Assembly: GCA_020635955.1 (NCBI GenBank)
Contig: JACJYW010000009.1
Span: 186,001-250,000 of the forward strand
DNA: 64,000 nt
Direction: 5' to 3'
Origin: Crocinitomicaceae bacterium
GTDB taxonomy: Bacteria; Bacteroidota; Bacteroidia; Flavobacteriales_D; Crocinitomicaceae
In this document: positions 24,092 to 33,086 of the stretch, in pieces
Layout of the letters: every line of letters starts with the position of its first letter
Position numbering within the stretch: position 1 is the stretch's first letter
Notes under the pieces: generated by a model
The model's input: the letters and a program-made list of their open reading frames with translations, nothing else
What the model was told of the DNA's origin: nothing
Database searches by the model: none
Made by a program: the position numbers and the translations under genes

Positions 24092-24742
24092 ATGGTCCAT
24101 GAACTAAGTCAACATAATTCTATTTTGAACCAATTCATTGCTGAAATACGTGATGTTGAAGTACAAAAAGACACCATGCGTTTTCGAAAGAACATGGAAC
24201 GCATTTCTGAGATCATGGCTTACGAAATGAGTAAAACTATGCACTTCTCGAACCATGTAGTTTCTACTCCTCTTGGTTCTAAAAATGTACCTCAGATCAA
24301 TGAACAAATAGTGGTGGCTTCTATTCTGAGAGCGGGTTTGACCATGCATCAGGGCGTATTGAATTATTTTGATAAAGCTGAGAATGCGTTCATTTCTGCT
24401 TATCGTGAAGAAGGTCACGCCGGTGAGGAGATCAAAGTACATGTTGAATACCTTGCTTCGCCTGATTTAAACGGGAAAACTTTGGTAATCGTTGACCCTA
24501 TGTTGGCAACTGGAACCTCTCTTTTATTGGCACTTAAGGCCATGGAAAGAAATGGAAATCCGAAACAAATTCATGTGCTGTCCGCTATTGCAAGTAGACA
24601 GGCGGTTGAAAAAGTATCTAAAGAATTGAATGGCAAAGCCGAAATTTGGATTGCTGACATAGACGAAGAATTGAATGATAAATCTTATATAGTTCCAGGT
24701 TTAGGTGATGCCGGAGACTTGGCTTTTGGAGTAAAATTATAG
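24092..24742 (+). CDS. upp: Uracil phosphoribosyltransferase
   Basis: A 216-residue enzyme making UMP from uracil and PRPP. The PRPP loop is IVDPMLATGTSLLLAL, and the uracil-binding C-terminus is SYIVPGLGDAGDLAFG. The early SILRAGLTM contact is also present. Length matches the family (208 in E. coli). It starts 1 bp after the SDR gene, so it belongs to the same coupled run. Confidence 0.96.
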   Translation: MVHELSQHNSILNQFIAEIRDVEVQKDTMRFRKNMERISEIMAYEMSKTMHFSNHVVSTPLGSKNVPQINEQIVVASILRAGLTMHQGVLNYFDKAENAFISAYREEGHAGEEIKVHVEYLASPDLNGKTLVIVDPMLATGTSLLLALKAMERNGNPKQIHVLSAIASRQAVEKVSKELNGKAEIWIADIDEELNDKSYIVPGLGDAGDLAFGVKL

Positions 24743-24743
24743 T

Positions 24744-25223
24744 ATGCATTGGGGATTGTGGTCGTTAGGGTTTGGTTTGGGAACATTTAAGTTCCTCTTT
24801 GCGCATTGGACGGTTTATTTATCAGCCGTACATTCAGATTCAGCCTATTCATTGATAGAGATCTTTGCCTCTGTTACGCTTGGAGCCTGGTTCTCTATGT
24901 CCATCTTTTATTTTGCCAGTGAATTATTGATGAAACGAGCAAAAGCTAAAAGACTTAAAGCCATAAAAGATGCTCACGAAAAAGGTATTGAACTCACTCC
25001 TAAAAGGAAATTCACCCGCATGAATCGAACCATCATTTGGATCAAACATCACATTGGTATTTATGGTGTAACTTTTCTTGCTCCACTTTTCCTGTCTGTG
25101 CCTATTGGTTCAATTATATGCGCCAAATTCTACGGGTCAAAAAAGAGGACATTTCCTTTGATGTTGATCTTCACTGCTAGTTACAGTGCAATAATGTGTT
25201 TGTGGATCTTTCTAGCACAATGA
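24744..25223 (+). CDS. Small integral membrane protein
   Basis: A 159-residue protein with about four hydrophobic spans (around 10-32, 41-63, 105-125 and 138-157). Between the second and third is a basic cytoplasmic loop (MKRAKAKRLKAIKDAHEKG). The third span carries VTFLAPLFLSVPIGSIICAKFYG, faintly like small-multidrug-export families, but I do not assign it. It lies 1 bp after upp, and its stop overlaps the next ATG (ATGA). Function unknown. Confidence 0.75.
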   Translation: MHWGLWSLGFGLGTFKFLFAHWTVYLSAVHSDSAYSLIEIFASVTLGAWFSMSIFYFASELLMKRAKAKRLKAIKDAHEKGIELTPKRKFTRMNRTIIWIKHHIGIYGVTFLAPLFLSVPIGSIICAKFYGSKKRTFPLMLIFTASYSAIMCLWIFLAQ

Positions 25224-25912
25224 CAAGCGTAAAACATATTTTCTTTGATCTGGATCACACCATTTGGGATTTTGAAAAAAACTCCAAAGAAACTTTGGGT
25301 GAATTATTTGAAGAATTTGAACTTCAAGCAGTAATCGATAATAAAGAGCGATTTTTGGCTACTTACCAAACTGTTAATGCTCAATTCTGGAAAAAATACC
25401 GTGATGGTGAGATTGACAAGCATACTGTTAGATTTGGCCGATTCGAAGCTACGTTGAAGCGTTTTAAAGTACCCAATGCTGATGTTGTCGGTAAAGCTCT
25501 CGGAGATGAATATGTTAAAAGAGGTCCGCACAAAACCCACTTATTCCCTTTTGCTCATGAGACCCTATCCTATCTGAAAGAAAAATATCCATTGCATATT
25601 ATAACTAACGGGTTCAAAGAGGTTCAACATGTTAAATTATCGGGCTCTGACCTTCATAAATATTTTGACATTGTACTGTGTTCTGAAGATGTGGGAGTGA
25701 ACAAACCGCACCGAAAAGTGTTCGAAACTGCTCTTGAAATGGCAAAAATAGGACCGACGGATGCAGTAATGATTGGAGACAATTATGAAGCGGATATTCA
25801 AGGAGCACAAAAGGTAGGTATGCATACCATATTCTTTGATCCGAATGGTAAACATAAGGCTCCGCAAACCACTGTCATTCAAAGCTTAAAAGATTTAACG
25901 AAGCTTTTCTAG
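25220..25912 (+). CDS. YjjG-type HAD nucleotidase
   Basis: A 230-residue HAD hydrolase. Motif I is FFDLDHTIWDFEKN with nucleophile Asp, motif II LHIITNGF, and motif III plus IV NKPHRKVFE and MIGDNYEADIQGA. The overall pattern fits the YjjG family of noncanonical pyrimidine nucleotidases. That fits with upp two genes upstream. Start ATG 25220 overlaps the previous stop. An earlier GTG frame to 25196 lies in the previous gene. It ends the coupled run that starts with def. Confidence 0.88.
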   Translation: MTSVKHIFFDLDHTIWDFEKNSKETLGELFEEFELQAVIDNKERFLATYQTVNAQFWKKYRDGEIDKHTVRFGRFEATLKRFKVPNADVVGKALGDEYVKRGPHKTHLFPFAHETLSYLKEKYPLHIITNGFKEVQHVKLSGSDLHKYFDIVLCSEDVGVNKPHRKVFETALEMAKIGPTDAVMIGDNYEADIQGAQKVGMHTIFFDPNGKHKAPQTTVIQSLKDLTKLF

Positions 25913-25936
25913 AATTGTTGGGAGATTCCATCCTTA

Positions 25937-25953
25937 TTTAGAATCATTCTAAA
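25937..25953. promoter_or_regulatory. Perfect palindrome upstream of nqr (TTTAGAATcATTCTAAA)
   Basis: An 8-1-8 perfect palindrome, 45 bp upstream of the -7 box of the nqr operon. The half-site spacing resembles the 7-1-7 geometry of Fur-family boxes (TGATAATnATTATCA). The iron-sulphur and flavin content of NQR would make Fur control reasonable (inference). No T-run follows, so it is not a terminator. Confidence 0.55.
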
Positions 25954-25998
25954 CTGTATCATTGGTCGAAAAATGAAATGAAATTTGGTGCAGATAAT

Positions 25999-26006
25999 TA
26001 AATTTG
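25999..26006 (+). promoter_or_regulatory. -7 promoter box of the nqr operon (TAAATTTG)
   Basis: An exact TAnnTTTG match, 27 bp before the preferred nqrA ATG. A start at 26006 or earlier would coincide with this box, which supports ATG 26034 as start. Confidence 0.65.
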
Positions 26007-26033
26007 TCCACTAATCTAAATTCCAGAATCGAT

Positions 26034-27395
26034 ATGTCAAAGACTATCAAATTAAGGAAAGGCTTAGATATCAAATTAATAGGAGAAGCAGACAAAGTTA
26101 AAGGTACTGTAGACCGCGGTGCTTCTTTTGCTATCAAGCCACCTGATTTCCACGGACTGGTTCCGAAAATGTTAGTTAAAGTCGGTGATAAGGTGAAAGC
26201 CGGAACAACGATTTTCGCAGACAAATACAATGAACAAATAAAATTTGCCTCACCAGTTTCAGGAGAAATTGCTGATGTTGTTAGAGGTGAAAAAAGAAGG
26301 ATCCTTGAGATCCTTATCACTCCGGATGCCGAGAATTCATTTGAAGATCTTGGTGCAGTGGATACTGCTTCTATGTCTGGAGATGATGTAAAAGCTTACA
26401 TGTTGAAAAACGGTTTGTGGCCATTCATTAAAATGAGACCACTTGATGTTATCGCAGATCCTTCAGATGCACCAAAAGCCATCTTTATTTCTGGATTCGA
26501 TTCATCACCTTTAGCTCCTGATTACGATTTCGTGCTTCATGGAGAGGATGAAGTTTTCCAGAGAGGAATTTACGCTTTATCGAAATTAACTGAAGGAAAA
26601 GTTCATTTAACGTTAAAAACGAATTCAGCAGCTGACGAAGCGTTGAAGAACGCCAAAGGTGTTCAGATCAATAAAATTTCTGGAAAACATCCAATTGGTA
26701 ACGTAGGAACTCAAATTCACCACATTGATCCAATCAATAAAGGTGAAGTAGTTTGGACGGTAAATGCTCAGGATGTTGCAATTATCGGTAGGATCATGTC
26801 ATCTGGAAGATATGATGCTTCTAAAGTGATTGCATTGACAGGTTCTGAAGTAAAGAACCCAAAATATATTAAAGCTACCATTGGTACTTCAATTGAGAAG
26901 ATCCTTGAAGACAATATCAAAGGTGACAACGTAAGAATTATCTCAGGTAACGTATTGACTGGAGACAAGATCTCAGCTGACGGACACCTTGGATTCTATC
27001 ACTCACAAATAACTGTTATCCCTGAGGGGAATGAACCAAAATTCATGATCACCAAAGGTTGGATGGGTCCTGGAATTGGAAAATTCTCTATCAACAGATC
27101 TTACTTTTCATGGTTGATGCCTAACAAAAAATATGCGTTAGATACTAACCTAAATGGAGAGCACAGAGCTTTTGTGGTAACAGGAGAAATGGAGAAAGTA
27201 TTCCCATTTGATATCTACCCAATGCAATTGGTAAAATCGATCATGTATAATGATATTGATCTAATGGAAAACCTTGGTATTTATGAGGTTGCCCCTGAAG
27301 ATTTTGCCCTTTGCGAATTCGTATGTACTTCTAAGATCGACATCCAGGAAGTAGTGCGTGAGGGATTAGATGTGATCAAGAAAGAATGCATGTAA
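26034..27395 (+). CDS. nqrA: Na+-translocating NADH:quinone reductase subunit A
   Basis: A 453-residue NqrA, the soluble subunit that contacts quinone in the Na+-NQR complex. The family start KTIKLRKGLDIKLIG is at the preferred ATG 26034. Other recognisable stretches are VGDKVKAGTTIF, VQINKISGKHPIGNVG and the C-terminal FALCEFVCTSKIDIQ. A longer frame to 26004 would add ten residues that overlap the -7 box. It heads the complete operon nqrABCDEF. Confidence 0.96.
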   Translation: MSKTIKLRKGLDIKLIGEADKVKGTVDRGASFAIKPPDFHGLVPKMLVKVGDKVKAGTTIFADKYNEQIKFASPVSGEIADVVRGEKRRILEILITPDAENSFEDLGAVDTASMSGDDVKAYMLKNGLWPFIKMRPLDVIADPSDAPKAIFISGFDSSPLAPDYDFVLHGEDEVFQRGIYALSKLTEGKVHLTLKTNSAADEALKNAKGVQINKISGKHPIGNVGTQIHHIDPINKGEVVWTVNAQDVAIIGRIMSSGRYDASKVIALTGSEVKNPKYIKATIGTSIEKILEDNIKGDNVRIISGNVLTGDKISADGHLGFYHSQITVIPEGNEPKFMITKGWMGPGIGKFSINRSYFSWLMPNKKYALDTNLNGEHRAFVVTGEMEKVFPFDIYPMQLVKSIMYNDIDLMENLGIYEVAPEDFALCEFVCTSKIDIQEVVREGLDVIKKECM

Positions 27396-27425
27396 AAATA
27401 TTTCGTCTAACTAAAATTTAGAAAA

Positions 27426-28643
27426 TTGAAGTCGATTGAAAAAATGATGCGTAAGATGGAGCCCAAGCATGATGGCAAATGGGCAAAATTCCATCCGGTA
27501 TGGGACGGGTTCTACACCTTCCTATTTACGCCAGGAGAAACTACCAACAAAGGTGCACACATCAGAGATGGTATTGATCTGAAAAGAACAATGTTCATGG
27601 TGGTAACTGCACTTATCCCATGTTTATTATTCGGTATTTACAACACAGGTCACTGGCATTATGTGGCTACAGGTGAAACTACTGAGTACATGGATATGTT
27701 TGGTGACAAAGTGATCTACGGATTGATCAAGGTATTGCCTATCGTGATCGTTTCTTATGCTGTAGGTCTTGGTATTGAATTCTTATTCTGTATTAAAAAT
27801 CAACATGCTATTCAGGAAGGTTTCCTTGTAACAGGTATGTTGATTCCATTAGTTATCCCTGCTGATACTCCACTTTGGATGGTTGCTGTTGCTACTATCT
27901 TTGCTGTAGTGCTTGGTAAAGAGGTATTTGGTGGTACAGGAATGAATATTGTCAATGTAGCACTTACTGCCCGTGCATTCTTGTTCTTTGGATATCCAAC
28001 AATGATGTCAGGAGATAAAGTTTGGATGTCTGGTATTGCTGATGTTCCAAGAGAGACGTTAGAAGCTAACGGCGTAACTGGAGCAACTCAATTAGGTGAA
28101 CTTGCCACTTTTACAGGTGCTGAAGCTGACTGGGCTTACCCTTCTATTCAAGCATTCTCTGAACACTGGTCAATCATGGATTCTTTCTTTGGAATGATTC
28201 CTGGTTCTGTAGGTGAAACTTCTACACTTGCTATTTTACTGGGAGCTGCATTGTTGTTGTATACAGGAATCGCTAGCTGGAGAATCATGTTCTCTTTCGT
28301 TGCAGGTGGATTGTTCGTAGGATTCTTAGCTAATGCTTTTGCAGTGAATGAATACATGATGTTAGATCCATTACACCACATGGTTATTGGTGGATTTGCA
28401 TTTGGAGCTGTGTTTATGATCACAGACCCTGTAACGGCTTCGCAAACAAATACTGGTAAATTCATTTACGGTTTCTTAGGAGGTGCATTGTCAATCACAA
28501 TTCGTGTATTCAACGGTGCTTATCCAGAAGGAGTAATGATGGCCATTTTGTTTGCTAACGTGATGGCGCCATTGATCGATCACTACGTGGTTGGTGCGAA
28601 CATTAAGAGAAGAGTTAAAAGACTTAAAACTAAAGCTGCTTAA
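27426..28643 (+). CDS. nqrB: Na+-NQR subunit B
   Basis: A 405-residue multi-spanning subunit that carries covalent FMN and the Na+ path. The flavin-accepting Thr is at about 221 in VTGATQLG. The NqrB hallmark HIRDGIDLKRTM precedes the first helix, and TDPVTASQTNTGKFIYG lies late in the protein. The start is TTG 27426, which gives the usual N-terminal length. An internal ATG at 27444 is the alternative. About ten hydrophobic spans are visible. Confidence 0.95.
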   Translation: MKSIEKMMRKMEPKHDGKWAKFHPVWDGFYTFLFTPGETTNKGAHIRDGIDLKRTMFMVVTALIPCLLFGIYNTGHWHYVATGETTEYMDMFGDKVIYGLIKVLPIVIVSYAVGLGIEFLFCIKNQHAIQEGFLVTGMLIPLVIPADTPLWMVAVATIFAVVLGKEVFGGTGMNIVNVALTARAFLFFGYPTMMSGDKVWMSGIADVPRETLEANGVTGATQLGELATFTGAEADWAYPSIQAFSEHWSIMDSFFGMIPGSVGETSTLAILLGAALLLYTGIASWRIMFSFVAGGLFVGFLANAFAVNEYMMLDPLHHMVIGGFAFGAVFMITDPVTASQTNTGKFIYGFLGGALSITIRVFNGAYPEGVMMAILFANVMAPLIDHYVVGANIKRRVKRLKTKAA

Positions 28644-28645
28644 TC

Positions 28646-29344
28646 ATGGCAATTAATAAAGATAGTAACGGATACACTTTTATGTTTGCTATCGCTCTTG
28701 TAGTGATAGTAGGAGCAGGATTGGCTGCTGTATCCATGGGATTAAAACCAATGCAGGACAAGAATATCGAGGTTAAAAAGAAAATGGATATTCTTGGTGC
28801 TTTGAACATTGAAAGCACAAGAGAAAACGCTACACAGGACTACGACAAATACATCAAATCTGATGAATGTGTTGTTCTTGATTCAGATGGTAATGTTAAA
28901 GATGGATTAGTTGCATTTGATATTGATATCAAAGTTCAGTTCAGAGATAAAACTCTTGATCCGAAAGACAGAGATTATCCTCTTTACGTAGCTGAAGTTG
29001 ATGGTGAAACCAAATACGTGATTCCAGTGGTTGGATCTGGACTTTGGGGACCAATTTGGGGTTATTTTGCGGTAAATGCAGATAAAGAAAGTATCTACGG
29101 AGCAAAATTTGACCACAAAACAGAAACACCAGGTTTGGGTGCTGAGATCAAACAAGAATTCTACTACTCACAATATGTAGGAGAAAAGATCACATCTCAA
29201 ATTAAAAGTGTAAAAGACGGTTCTGGTGCAGGCGTAAATGGAAAAGTTGACGGAATAACCGGAGGAACGATCACTTCAAAAGGTGTAGAAGAAATGGTGA
29301 ATAGAACCCTGGGGGTTTATGTAAAATATTTTAATAAGAACTAA
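28646..29344 (+). CDS. nqrC: Na+-NQR subunit C
   Basis: A 232-residue subunit with one N-terminal membrane helix (about 8-28) and a periplasmic FMN-binding domain. The covalent flavin site is read as DGITGGTITSKG, with the acceptor Thr at the end. The Gly-Gly-Thr replaces the Gly-Ala-Thr of the Vibrio enzyme. Its partner stretch for electron transfer is GSGLWGPIWGYFAV. It lies 2 bp after nqrB. Confidence 0.94.
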   Translation: MAINKDSNGYTFMFAIALVVIVGAGLAAVSMGLKPMQDKNIEVKKKMDILGALNIESTRENATQDYDKYIKSDECVVLDSDGNVKDGLVAFDIDIKVQFRDKTLDPKDRDYPLYVAEVDGETKYVIPVVGSGLWGPIWGYFAVNADKESIYGAKFDHKTETPGLGAEIKQEFYYSQYVGEKITSQIKSVKDGSGAGVNGKVDGITGGTITSKGVEEMVNRTLGVYVKYFNKN

Positions 29345-29349
29345 GCGTT

Positions 29350-30024
29350 ATGAGTGAAAATGTAAAAGCTCCAAAAGAACCTTTGTTCTCTAAGAAGAAC
29401 AAAAAGTTGGTGAGTGAGCCATTGAACGACAATAACCCGGTTACCATTCAGGTATTGGGAATCTGTTCAGCTTTGGCGATCACTGTATCAGTAGAGCAAG
29501 CTTTAGTAATGACGGCATCTGTATTAGCTGTATTAGCTGCAGGTAACGTTGTGATCTCATTGCTCAGAAATCTTATTCCATCAAGAATCAGAATTATAGT
29601 TCAGTTAGTGGTTGTTGCCTCTTTGGTAATTATCGTTAACGAGATCTTAAAGGCTTATCTACCAGATATGGCTGAGAAACTTTCTGTATTCGTTGGATTG
29701 ATCATTACAAACTGTATCATCATGGGTCGTTTCGAAGCATTCGCAATGGCAAACAAACCTTGGCCATCTTTCTTAGATGCTATAGGTAACTCTTTGGGAT
29801 ATGGTATCGTGTTAGTATTGGTTTCTATCATCAGAGAGATCTTCGGTGCTGGTAAGATCTTCGGAATTCAATTGTTCGGAGACAGAATCGAAGGAACTGG
29901 TTTGTACAGTGTAGGATACATGGATAACAACTTGATCATCCTTGCACCTTTCGCATTGTTCGCAGTTGGATTGATCATCTGGGTACAAAGAGCTAGAAAC
30001 AAAGCATTAATTGAAGATCACTAA
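29350..30024 (+). CDS. nqrD: Na+-NQR subunit D
   Basis: A 224-residue membrane subunit with six helices. The half-helix motif around ITNCIIMGRFEAFAM contains the Cys that with its NqrE counterpart binds an intramembrane Fe-S centre (known for the Vibrio complex). The late FFDLG-like position is held by LGYGIVLVLVSIIREIFGAG. It follows nqrC by 5 bp. Confidence 0.95.
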   Translation: MSENVKAPKEPLFSKKNKKLVSEPLNDNNPVTIQVLGICSALAITVSVEQALVMTASVLAVLAAGNVVISLLRNLIPSRIRIIVQLVVVASLVIIVNEILKAYLPDMAEKLSVFVGLIITNCIIMGRFEAFAMANKPWPSFLDAIGNSLGYGIVLVLVSIIREIFGAGKIFGIQLFGDRIEGTGLYSVGYMDNNLIILAPFALFAVGLIIWVQRARNKALIEDH

Positions 30025-30037
30025 AATAGAATAGGAA

Positions 30038-30736
30038 ATGGATTACGTTAATATACTTATAAAAGGAGTCTTTATTGAGAACATGATCTTTGCCTATTTC
30101 TTAGGTATGTGTTCTTATTTGGCGGTTTCTAAGACAGTAAAAACTGCCGTTGGACTAGGTGCTGCTGTAATTTTCGTATTGGGAGTTACAGTGCCAGTAA
30201 ACTGGTTACTTGAAAATTATGTATTGAAAGAAGGTGCTCTATCCTGGATGGGTGCTGAATATGCTGATATTGACTTGAGCTTCTTGTCATTCATCATGTT
30301 CATTGCGGTTATCGCTTCTATCGTTCAGTTGGTTGAGATGTTGGTTGAGAAATTCGCTCCTGCACTTTATGGTGCATTGGGAATCTTCCTTCCATTGATC
30401 GCGGTAAACTGTTCGATCTTAGGAGGTGCCCTTTTCATGCAAGAAAGACAATATTCAACAATTGGTGAAGCAACAGCTTTCGGAATTGGTTCAGGTATTG
30501 GATGGTTCTTGGCGATTGTAGCTATTGCTGCTATCCGTGAGAAGATCAAATACTCACACGTTCCTGCTCCAATGAGAGGATTAGGGATCACTTTCGTGAT
30601 CACTGGTTTGATGGGTATTGCTTTCATGAGCTTCTCAGGGATCAATCTTGGAGGAAGTGAAGAGAAAGAAGATAATAAAGATCAGGTAACTGCTGTTGTT
30701 GATGATACTGACAACACGGATGACGAAAACCACTAA
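30038..30736 (+). CDS. nqrE: Na+-NQR subunit E with acidic C-terminal tail
   Basis: A 232-residue paralogue of NqrD with six helices. The conserved PLIAVNCSILGGALFMQ contains the cysteine of the intramembrane Fe-S site. Compared with the usual NqrE of about 200 residues it carries a C-terminal tail of about 25 residues rich in Asp and Glu (EEKEDNKDQVTAVVDDTD onward). The tail is encoded in frame and lies before the stop, so it is not a frameshift. By the usual topology it would be on the side of the C-terminus of NqrE, but its role is unknown. Confidence 0.94.
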   Translation: MDYVNILIKGVFIENMIFAYFLGMCSYLAVSKTVKTAVGLGAAVIFVLGVTVPVNWLLENYVLKEGALSWMGAEYADIDLSFLSFIMFIAVIASIVQLVEMLVEKFAPALYGALGIFLPLIAVNCSILGGALFMQERQYSTIGEATAFGIGSGIGWFLAIVAIAAIREKIKYSHVPAPMRGLGITFVITGLMGIAFMSFSGINLGGSEEKEDNKDQVTAVVDDTDNTDDENH

Positions 30737-30748
30737 TACAAAGCAGAA

Positions 30749-32050
30749 ATGGGAAAAGTATTAATTATAACGATCATAGTTTTTACGGTAGTAATCCTTC
30801 TTTTAGTAAGCCTACTATTATTTGTAAAAGCAAAAATTTCACCTGCTGGAAAGATCAAGATCACCATTAACGGAGATCACGTTCTTGAAGTAGATGGTGG
30901 TGGAACATTATTAAGTACACTTGGTTCAAACGGTATTTTCTTACCATCAGCATGTGGTGGTGGAGGTACTTGTATCCAATGTACTTGTCAGGTGCTTTCT
31001 GGTGGAGGAAATATCCTTCCTACTGAAGAGCCTCACTTCTCAAGAAAACAAATTGCTGACAACTGGAGATTAGGATGCCAGGTGAAAGTAAAAGAAGACA
31101 TGGAGATCCATGTTGAAGAAGAAGTGATGGGAATTAAGGAATGGGAAGCTAAAGTGGTTTCTAACTTCAACGTAGCTACTTATATTAAAGAGTTCATTGT
31201 TGAGATTCCAGAAGACATGGATTATAAAGCTGGTGGATACATTCAGATCAAGATCCCACCATGTGAAGTAAAATTCGCAGATATGGATATTACTGCACAT
31301 CCACAAGATCACCCAGGTCAACCTGATAAATTTGAAAAAGACTGGGCAGAAGGTCCATTTGCTATGCGTCATTTGGTAATGAAAAATGATGAGGAAGTGG
31401 TGAGAGCCTATTCAATGGCTTCTTACCCTGCAGAAGGAAGAAAGATCATGTTGAATGTTAGGGTTGCGGCTCCACCATTTGACAGAAAAACTGGAACCTG
31501 GATGAATGTAAATCCTGGTATTGCTTCTTCTTATATCTTCAACTTAAAAGTTGGTGATCCTGCAATTATCTCAGGACCATATGGAGAATTCTTCATCAAT
31601 GAATCTGATGCTGAAATGCTTTATGTAGGTGGAGGAGCTGGAATGGCGCCTATGCGTTCTCACTTGTATGAGTTGTTTAAAACAATGAAAACAGGAAGAA
31701 AAGTATCTTACTGGTACGGTGGACGTTCAAGAGCTGAGTTATTCTATATCCACTACTTTAGAGAATTGGAAAAGGATTTCCCTAACTTCAAATTCTACAT
31801 GGTATTATCAGATGCTTTACCTGAAGACAATTGGGTAGAGAAAAAAGATATCCATGATGAAGCTGGAGACGGATTCATTGGATTCGTTCACCAGGCAGTT
31901 ATTGATCAGTATTTGTCTAAACATGACTCTCCTGAAGATATCGAGTTCTATTTCTGTGGACCTCCTATGATGAACAAAGCGGTTGAGAAAATGTGTGAAG
32001 ATTGGGGTGTTCCGCCAGAGAATGTTCGTTTTGACGACTTCGGTGGATAA
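30749..32050 (+). CDS. nqrF: Na+-NQR subunit F (NADH-oxidising)
   Basis: A 433-residue subunit with an N-terminal membrane helix (about 5-25), a 2Fe-2S domain with cysteines in SACGGGGTCIQCTCQV and a fourth in WRLGCQV, then an FAD domain with RAYSMASYP. The NADH-binding part has VGGGAGMAPMRSH and the C-terminal FCGPPMMNKAV. It takes electrons from NADH for the rest of the complex. It is the last gene of the operon and is followed by a strong terminator. Confidence 0.96.
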   Translation: MGKVLIITIIVFTVVILLLVSLLLFVKAKISPAGKIKITINGDHVLEVDGGGTLLSTLGSNGIFLPSACGGGGTCIQCTCQVLSGGGNILPTEEPHFSRKQIADNWRLGCQVKVKEDMEIHVEEEVMGIKEWEAKVVSNFNVATYIKEFIVEIPEDMDYKAGGYIQIKIPPCEVKFADMDITAHPQDHPGQPDKFEKDWAEGPFAMRHLVMKNDEEVVRAYSMASYPAEGRKIMLNVRVAAPPFDRKTGTWMNVNPGIASSYIFNLKVGDPAIISGPYGEFFINESDAEMLYVGGGAGMAPMRSHLYELFKTMKTGRKVSYWYGGRSRAELFYIHYFRELEKDFPNFKFYMVLSDALPEDNWVEKKDIHDEAGDGFIGFVHQAVIDQYLSKHDSPEDIEFYFCGPPMMNKAVEKMCEDWGVPPENVRFDDFGG

Positions 32051-32071
32051 TCATCCTAATTAAAATATAGA

Positions 32072-32106
32072 AAGCCTTCTCAAATTGAGGAGGCTTTTTT
32101 CTTTTT
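32072..32106 (+). terminator. Rho-independent terminator of the nqr operon
   Basis: AAGCCTTCTCAA (32072-32083) pairs with TTGAGGAGGCTT (32085-32096), with a single wobble, followed by a T-run broken by one C. It lies about 20 bp after the nqrF stop. Confidence 0.85.
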
Positions 32107-32107
32107 A

Positions 32108-33064
32108 TCAATTCAGGAATTCACCTGTTTGGGCATCTAGTCTGTAATTGCCTTTTGCCGTTCTTAGATTGTATATAAAAATGCCTTTTTGGTAGTTCAA
32201 ATAACCTGATAACACTTCTTCATCTACTTTAGCTTTCACTTTTTTACATGCTGAACTATAGGATAAAAAAGTAGTCGTTAGATCTTTTCCTTTGTATACA
32301 TATTTATCCCTATTTGTTATCTCTCCGGATAGATCAATGAACAATTCTATCTCAGTATTATAGCTCAGGTTTGTGTTAATATTCATTGGTGGTCTTAATT
32401 CATATCTTAAAATATAACTATCGCCAGATTTACCTGTTGGATGAAGTGTTCTCCTGATCCATGTTTGATAGACCTTGCTCCCAAATTGTTCTTCAATGAA
32501 ATTATTCGCTACTTTATTTATTCGTTTAGGAACTGTCAGGTCTTTAGTAAGATCAGTAAATACCGCCCTATTTTCAAATTTCACCGTATATCCCGGATCG
32601 ATCTTTGGGCAAACACACCAATAATACTCGGGAATGGTTGGTCTTCGACAGCCGCCAATTTGCAATATGGTTGTATATATAATGACCTGTTCATTGATAT
32701 CATCTTCACGAACGGATATATTATACTCATTGGTACAACCCTGCCCGTAAAACGTCTTTATTATTAGACTTTCATTGTGAAAGTTGATCTCCTCAAAATC
32801 AGCAGATGTTTTTTCCGGATTCTTGCTATTTCCATTCTCCTTTTGAAGGATAAAAGCGATCAAATGTTTGTATTCAGATGCTGTTCGGATAACCATTTCG
32901 CCTGAACTCACCGGAAAATTGCATTGCCAGGACTCCACCTCTAGTTTTTTTTGTTCCAATTCAGGGAGATCCAATATTGGTTGATCAATATTTACATCCT
33001 GAGCAATAGAATTCAATGTCCAAATAGACAAAAAGAGGGTAATATAGTTTCGTATGCCGATCAT
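32108..33064 (-). CDS. Exported hypothetical protein
   Basis: A 318-residue protein of unrecognised family with a signal peptide (MIGIRNYITLFLS, ending SIAQ). The start at 33064 gives a normal signal; five extra residues are possible from 33079. Four cysteines, in WQCNFP, QGCTNE and in GGCRRPTIPEYYWCVCP, suggest disulphides in an oxidising compartment. The C-terminal part ends in LDAQTGEFLN, reminiscent of PepSY-like modules (weak). It lies 22 bp downstream of acs on the same strand and converges on the nqr terminator. Confidence 0.72.
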   Translation of the reverse strand: MIGIRNYITLFLSIWTLNSIAQDVNIDQPILDLPELEQKKLEVESWQCNFPVSSGEMVIRTASEYKHLIAFILQKENGNSKNPEKTSADFEEINFHNESLIIKTFYGQGCTNEYNISVREDDINEQVIIYTTILQIGGCRRPTIPEYYWCVCPKIDPGYTVKFENRAVFTDLTKDLTVPKRINKVANNFIEEQFGSKVYQTWIRRTLHPTGKSGDSYILRYELRPPMNINTNLSYNTEIELFIDLSGEITNRDKYVYKGKDLTTTFLSYSSACKKVKAKVDEEVLSGYLNYQKGIFIYNLRTAKGNYRLDAQTGEFLN

Positions 33065-33086
33065 TGATCTTACATACAACTACCTC

